Assembly (NCBI RefSeq): GCF_900048045.1
Contig: NZ_LN999831.1
Span: 124,001 to 188,000, forward strand
Direction: 5' to 3'
Source of the DNA: Candidatus Mikella endobia
GTDB lineage: Bacteria; Pseudomonadota; Gammaproteobacteria; Enterobacterales; Enterobacteriaceae
DNA: 64,000 bases
Both the position numbers and the translations under genes were made by a program. Positions 58,504 to 64,000 of the stretch are shown in pieces; the first letter of the stretch is position 1; each line of letters opens with the position of its first letter. The notes below the pieces were generated by a model, which worked only from the letters and a program-made list of their open reading frames with translations, was not told the DNA's origin and ran no database searches.

Positions 58504-58528
58504 TATCTACTAGTCATATTAGTAGATA
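58504..58528. repeat. Perfect 9-bp inverted repeat upstream of secA
   Basis: TATCTACTA (58504-58512) and TAGTAGATA (58520-58528) are exact complements with a 7-base loop. It lies about 150 bases before secA and 220 before the dciA-like gene. It may be an operator or a leader hairpin. No following T run is seen. Confidence 0.4.
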
Positions 58529-58745
58529 ATACAGAATTTTATCTATTAATATAAAGGAAGAGTATCTTTTCTACAGATTTAAGTTGCTATTACTTAAGAA
58601 GAGAAACTAAATAGTAGGAAGTAATGATTAACTTTATTAGCATGATATAACTAACATAATATCCTGAAGTAAATCATAAAAAATTTGTCACAAATTATAA
58701 GAGAATAGTAAACAATTTTAAATATATTTATTCGGAGTATTTGTT

Positions 58746-59258
58746 ATGTGTTATCTAGATCACAAAAATATCGATTTTAGTACTAAAAACACCAAAATGT
58801 CTCTATCACAAATTCAGCAACGGGGAATCATGTTATTAAATCTTAATCATATAGTAAAGAAACTACTACCAGTACCTTTGCGTTTTTGGTGTCGCGTTGC
58901 TAATATACATCAAAGCGTGATGGTACTAGAAATTGCTAATGCTAGCTGGAAATTAAGATTTCTATATGAACAACATCAACTTTTATATTCACTAAAAAAT
59001 AATATAATACCATCATTATCATCCATCAACATCAAGATTAATCCTGATATGGATAAAAAAAAGGAATTGAATAGTATAAAAAATAAAAAACGCAATTGTA
59101 TTATTACAAATACATTTCTAGAAAAAAAACGACGTTTAAGTGTAAAAAGCGCTACATATATTAGTAATGTTGCTCTAACTCTTAGTAAAGGAAAATTAAA
59201 AAATACACTAGAAAGATTAGTACAATTATCTATAGAAAATACAAATTCTGTTTTTTAA
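58746..59258 (+). CDS. dciA: DciA-like (DUF721) protein
   Basis: The 170-residue product has the DUF721 layout. An N-terminal segment 'IVKKLLPVPLRFWCRVANIH' and 'LEIANASWKLRFLYEQHQL' is followed by a charged linker and a C-terminal 'LSVKSATYISNVALTLSKGK'. DUF721 includes DciA, the ancestral bacterial loader of the replicative helicase DnaB, replaced by phage-derived DnaC in E. coli. From general knowledge, several non-Escherichia Enterobacterales keep such a gene divergent from secM-secA, which fits this position. The assignment rests on sequence pattern and context. Whether it loads DnaB here is inference. Confidence 0.7.
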   Translation: MCYLDHKNIDFSTKNTKMSLSQIQQRGIMLLNLNHIVKKLLPVPLRFWCRVANIHQSVMVLEIANASWKLRFLYEQHQLLYSLKNNIIPSLSSINIKINPDMDKKKELNSIKNKKRNCIITNTFLEKKRRLSVKSATYISNVALTLSKGKLKNTLERLVQLSIENTNSVF

Positions 59259-59639
59259 AATCTTTCTTTTTAGAAAGAACATTCTATAAGTAAGAAATAT
59301 ATCTCTTTCTTAACAGTTGCGATCATGATAATTCCTATGAACATACCTTGGGGTACAGCATATCAAGAATAGCGAAAAAACTAATAAACGTCGCTACATC
59401 TTCATACGAATAAAGCCATTAAAAATACCCATAATAGTAATTGATATTACACATAAAAACCAAAAAAAACATACATATAGTAAATAATAAGCAGAAACAT
59501 TTATAAAATATTGTTTTATGAAGATTCATTAACATTCTATAATGAACTATCTATATAATGAATACAAAAATTGCTGAAACTAAAATAGCAAATTATTAAT
59601 AATATTAATGTAGCACGATAATTTTAACTATATATGGTT
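59259..59639. other. Intergenic region between the dciA-like gene and rsmH, site of the lost dcw cluster
   Basis: In enterics, about 14 genes from ftsL to lpxC lie between rsmH and the secA locus; here only 381 bases remain. A 7-bp hairpin (59261-59278) directly follows the dciA-like stop and may be its terminator. On the minus strand, 59540-59623 encodes 28 hydrophobic residues in frame between stops ('TLILLIICYFSFSNF...'). This could be a fossil of the FtsL membrane helix, but the match is weak. Nothing else is recognisable. Confidence 0.5.
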
Positions 59640-60581
59640 TTATATTTTTTCTGCGATGCGTAACACTGCACTTCTAGAACGTGAATTTTCATTTATCTCT
59701 TGAGTAGAAGGCAGTATTTTTCCTATTGATTTTAATTGAAGATTATTATTTTTATAATAAGCACTAATTTGCTGCTCGGTAAGCGGTATATTTGCTGGTA
59801 TTTGTATGCAGCTATGCTGCCGAATAAATTGTTTAACTAAACGATCTTCTAGAGAATGAAAACTAATAACTGATAGTCTTCCTCCTGGAGCTAATAATGT
59901 TAATGCTCCATTTAGAGCTTGTTTAATTTCTTGTAACTCATTATTAATATAAATACGAATCGCTTGAAAACTACGTTTGGCAGGATGCTTATGCTTATCT
60001 CTAAATGGAATATGATTAGTAATCAGCGCTACCAATTCTTGATTGCGAGTAATAGGATGATGTCTATTACGTAAGAAAATTGCTTTAGCGATGCGCTTAG
60101 CAAAACGTTCTTCACCGAAATTTTTTAAAACCCAAGTGATCTCATCTACTGATGCTCTTGTTAGCCACTGTGCAGCAGATTGACCGCATGTTGTATCCAT
60201 ACGCATATCAAGCAGTCCATCAAACTTAAAAGAAAACCCACGGTTGGGATCTTCCAACTGCGGTGAAGAGACACCCAGATCTAACAATATTCCATTAATA
60301 CTGCCTAGATGATTCAATTTTTTCATATGCAAAGTCATAGTAGAAATTAGACCCTGGATAATAGTAAAACGAGAATCATTAATATTTTTTGCTACTTCAA
60401 CGGCTGTGGGATCGCAATCCATTGCAAATAGATGTCCATTTGCATTTAGTTTTGATAAAATTAGACGTGAATGGCCACCTCTACCAAATGTTCCATCTAA
60501 ATAAATACCATCTGGATGAATATTTAAACTTTTAATTGCTTCATTTAACAATACTGTTTTATGTAAATAATTTTTTAACAT
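59640..60581 (-). CDS. rsmH: 16S rRNA m4C1402 methyltransferase RsmH
   Basis: RsmH (MraW) methylates C1402 in the 16S decoding centre. Its 313 residues equal E. coli. The SAM site '[16 protein letters not shown]' is near the N-terminus, with '[20 protein letters not shown]' and '[16 protein letters not shown]' further on. It is normally the second gene of the mraZ-rsmH-ftsL-ftsI dcw operon. Here both neighbours are missing: no mraZ upstream and no ftsL downstream. It is a stranded survivor. Confidence 0.96.
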   Translation of the reverse strand: MLKNYLHKTVLLNEAIKSLNIHPDGIYLDGTFGRGGHSRLILSKLNANGHLFAMDCDPTAVEVAKNINDSRFTIIQGLISTMTLHMKKLNHLGSINGILLDLGVSSPQLEDPNRGFSFKFDGLLDMRMDTTCGQSAAQWLTRASVDEITWVLKNFGEERFAKRIAKAIFLRNRHHPITRNQELVALITNHIPFRDKHKHPAKRSFQAIRIYINNELQEIKQALNGALTLLAPGGRLSVISFHSLEDRLVKQFIRQHSCIQIPANIPLTEQQISAYYKNNNLQLKSIGKILPSTQEINENSRSRSAVLRIAEKI

Positions 60582-62178
<1,597 letters not shown>

Positions 62179-62191
62179 GGATAATATTAAT

Positions 62192-63592
62192 ATGGGAAAA
62201 TCATTATACCAAAAATTATATGATGCACACATTGTTTATGAAGTAGAAAATGAAGCGCCGTTGTTGTATATTGACCGACATTTAATACATGAAGTAACCT
62301 CACCACAAGCATTTGACGGTCTGCGAAAAAAAGGTCGCATTGTACGACAACCTAATAAAACTTTTGCTACAATGGATCATAATGTTTCTACACAAACTAA
62401 AGACATTAATGCATGTGGAGATATGGCTCGCGTTCAGATGCAAGAGTTGATAAAAAATTGCACTGAATTTGGCATACAGCTTTATGACTTAAATCATCCA
62501 TACCAAGGCATTGTACATGTCATGGGTCCTGAACAAGGAATGACTCTTCCTGGAATGACTATTGTTTGCGGAGATTCTCATACTGCTACTCACGGAGCTT
62601 TTGGTGCTTTAGCATTTGGTATTGGTACATCAGAAGTTGAACATGTACTCGCAACACAGACTTTAAAACAAAGTAGAGCTAAAACCATGAGAATAGATGT
62701 AATAGGGCATACAGCACCTAGTATTACTGCTAAAGATATAATTTTAACTATTATTGGGAAAATAGGCACTGCTGGGGGTACTGGATATGTAGTAGAATTT
62801 AACGGGCTTGCTATACGATCTCTTAGTATGGAAGGACGTATGACATTATGCAATATGGCCATTGAAATGGGTGCTAAAGCTGGTTTGGTTGCACCTGATG
62901 ATATTACTTATTCTTATTTACAGAATCGTCAATTTGCCCCTAAAGGTGAATCTTGGCATCAATACTTAAAATATTGGAATACTCTAAAATCTGACAATGA
63001 TGCTCATTTCGATAAAATAATAACTCTGGATGCGTCAAACATAGCTCCTCAAATTACTTGGGGTACTAACCCTGGTCAAGTAATTGCTATTAACAACCCT
63101 ATTCCGTCACCAGAATCATTTAGCGATCTCGTAGAGCAAAAATCAGCAGCAAAAGCACTCACTTATATGGATTTACAACCTGGTAGTTACTTAACAGATG
63201 TTAAAATTGATAAGGTTTTCATTGGTTCTTGTACTAATTCCCGTATTGAAGATCTTCGTGCTGCTGCAGCAGTTGCTTATGGCCGTAGTGTAGCTAAAGG
63301 CGTACATGCTATCGTTGTACCTGGTTCTGGGCCAGTTAAAAAACAAGCAGAATTAGAAGGTTTAGATATAATTTTTATTGAAGCAGGTTTTGAATGGCGT
63401 TTGCCAGGTTGTTCTATGTGCCTAGCAATGAATAATGATCGCTTAAATCCAGGAGAACGCTGTGCTTCTACCAGTAATCGTAACTTTGAAGGACGCCAGG
63501 GACGTGGCGGACGTACTCATTTAGTAAGTCCCGCAATGGCAGCAGCTGCTGCAGTGGTAGGACGTTTTACTGATATTCGTGAATTTAGTTAA
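62192..63592 (+). CDS. leuC: 3-isopropylmalate dehydratase, large subunit
   Basis: LeuC with LeuD isomerises 2-isopropylmalate to 3-isopropylmalate using a 4Fe-4S cluster. The 466 residues equal E. coli. The cluster cysteines lie in '[18 protein letters not shown]' and '[15 protein letters not shown]'. '[20 protein letters not shown]' is the aconitase-family signature. It is the middle gene of leuBCD. Cluster delivery could involve ErpA, encoded at 18835. Confidence 0.97.
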   Translation: MGKSLYQKLYDAHIVYEVENEAPLLYIDRHLIHEVTSPQAFDGLRKKGRIVRQPNKTFATMDHNVSTQTKDINACGDMARVQMQELIKNCTEFGIQLYDLNHPYQGIVHVMGPEQGMTLPGMTIVCGDSHTATHGAFGALAFGIGTSEVEHVLATQTLKQSRAKTMRIDVIGHTAPSITAKDIILTIIGKIGTAGGTGYVVEFNGLAIRSLSMEGRMTLCNMAIEMGAKAGLVAPDDITYSYLQNRQFAPKGESWHQYLKYWNTLKSDNDAHFDKIITLDASNIAPQITWGTNPGQVIAINNPIPSPESFSDLVEQKSAAKALTYMDLQPGSYLTDVKIDKVFIGSCTNSRIEDLRAAAAVAYGRSVAKGVHAIVVPGSGPVKKQAELEGLDIIFIEAGFEWRLPGCSMCLAMNNDRLNPGERCASTSNRNFEGRQGRGGRTHLVSPAMAAAAAVVGRFTDIREFS

Positions 63593-63615
63593 TTAATTAT
63601 ATTTAAGGAAATAAA

Positions 63616-64000
63616 ATGGTTAAATTTATAGAACATACCGGTATCGTTTTACCTCTGGATATAGCTAATGTAGATACGGATGCCATTATTCCTAAGCAAT
63701 TTTTACAAAAGGTAACTCGTACCGGATTTGGAAAACATTTATTCCATGATTGGCGTTTTTTAGATAACGCAGGAAAAAAACCCAATCCAGATTTTGTTTT
63801 AAATCAACCGCGATATCAAGGTGCCAGTATTTTACTGGCACGTGAAAATTTTGGTTGCGGTTCTTCACGCGAACATGCTCCTTGGGCATTAATAGACTAC
63901 GGTTTTCATGCGTTAATTGCACCAAGTTTTGCCGATATTTTTTATAATAACAGTATTAACAATCAATTGTTACCGATTATTCTTTCAGAAAATCAAGTGA
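63616..64000 (+). CDS. leuD: 3-isopropylmalate dehydratase, small subunit (partial)
   Basis: The first 128 residues of LeuD are present before the window ends (E. coli 201). They start '[20 protein letters not shown]' and include '[11 protein letters not shown]' and the swivel-domain '[20 protein letters not shown]'. An AAGGAA lies about eight bases before the ATG. The frame is intact to the edge. It completes the leuBCD block, 23 bases after leuC. Confidence 0.95.
   Translation, partial: MVKFIEHTGIVLPLDIANVDTDAIIPKQFLQKVTRTGFGKHLFHDWRFLDNAGKKPNPDFVLNQPRYQGASILLARENFGCGSSREHAPWALIDYGFHALIAPSFADIFYNNSINNQLLPIILSENQV

Larger units (their letters stand above)
58354..58745. other. Intergenic region secA-dciA, without secM
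   Basis: This 392-base divergent spacer is where SecM is encoded in enterics. I looked on the minus strand for an ORF and for the arrest-peptide codons before secA and found none. It contains two perfect hairpins (58373-58391 and 58504-58528). A CGGAG ribosome-binding site for the plus-strand dciA-like gene lies at about 58734-58738. Confidence 0.6.

Overview
The window is chromosomal DNA from an AT-rich, strongly reduced gammaproteobacterium. Almost every protein aligns end to end with an Escherichia coli/Enterobacterales counterpart, and many gene neighbourhoods are the enterobacterial ones with intervening genes removed: tusD-tusC, rplU-rpmA-obgE, rluB/trp/cls/hns, pcnB-dksA/erpA, cca/tsaD/rpsU-dnaG-rpoD-tRNA-Ile2, grpE/smpB-ssrA, sucCD-cydABX, tRNA-Val-Lys/gltX/tRNA-Ala, rluD-clpB-rrn, secA/rsmH/leuBCD. 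Intergenic DNA is nearly pure A/T. There are no insertion sequences, prophages or CRISPR arrays. Together this points to an obligate, vertically inherited insect symbiont of the Enterobacterales. I cannot fix the genus from sequence alone.

Layout. 1-3300: sulfur relay (tusC, tusD, tusA), ribosomal proteins L21/L27, ObgE and CspC. 3690-11331: FabI, RluB and a tryptophan operon (trpE, trpG, trpCF, trpB, trpA) that lacks trpD. 11740-16200: cardiolipin synthase, H-NS, exonuclease III, DsbB, TsaB. 16568-26405: PcnB, DksA, ErpA, Cca, TsaD, then the macromolecular-synthesis operon rpsU-dnaG-rpoD and tRNA-Ile2. 26571-32977: FabB, PrmB, GrpE with a clear heat-shock promoter, SmpB and tmRNA, TadA, and a decaying MscS-type channel. 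33115-41937: tRNA-Phe, TrpS, AroK, SucCD, cytochrome bd (CydA, CydB and a 27-residue CydX), tRNA-Asp, DnaQ and RNase H. 42132-47604: tRNA-Lys, tRNA-Val, GltX, tRNA-Ala, RluD, ClpB. 47795-52813: a complete rRNA operon (16S, tRNA-Ile, tRNA-Ala, 23S, 5S) with boxA elements and processing stems. 52838-64000: AsnS, tRNA-Ser, YgfZ, SecA, a DciA-like protein, RsmH, and leuB-leuC-leuD, the last cut by the window edge.

How it works together. The window supplies core replication, transcription and translation functions, tRNA maturation (TadA, TsaB/TsaD, Tus proteins, Cca), fatty-acid elongation (FabI, FabB), a microaerobic terminal oxidase, and two amino-acid pathways typical of a nutritional symbiont. 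Both pathways have a gap at their normal locus: trpD is missing between trpG and trpCF, and leuA is missing upstream of leuB. The whole division and cell-wall cluster (ftsL to lpxC in enterics) is missing between rsmH and secA, although those genes could lie elsewhere.

I found no convincing novel multi-gene system. The most interesting signals are the precise pathway gaps, the dcw deletion, a divergent tmRNA tag, retention of DciA and H-NS, loss of C-terminal tails from four RNA-binding or GTP/ATP-driven proteins, and several well preserved regulatory elements in otherwise decayed intergenic DNA.
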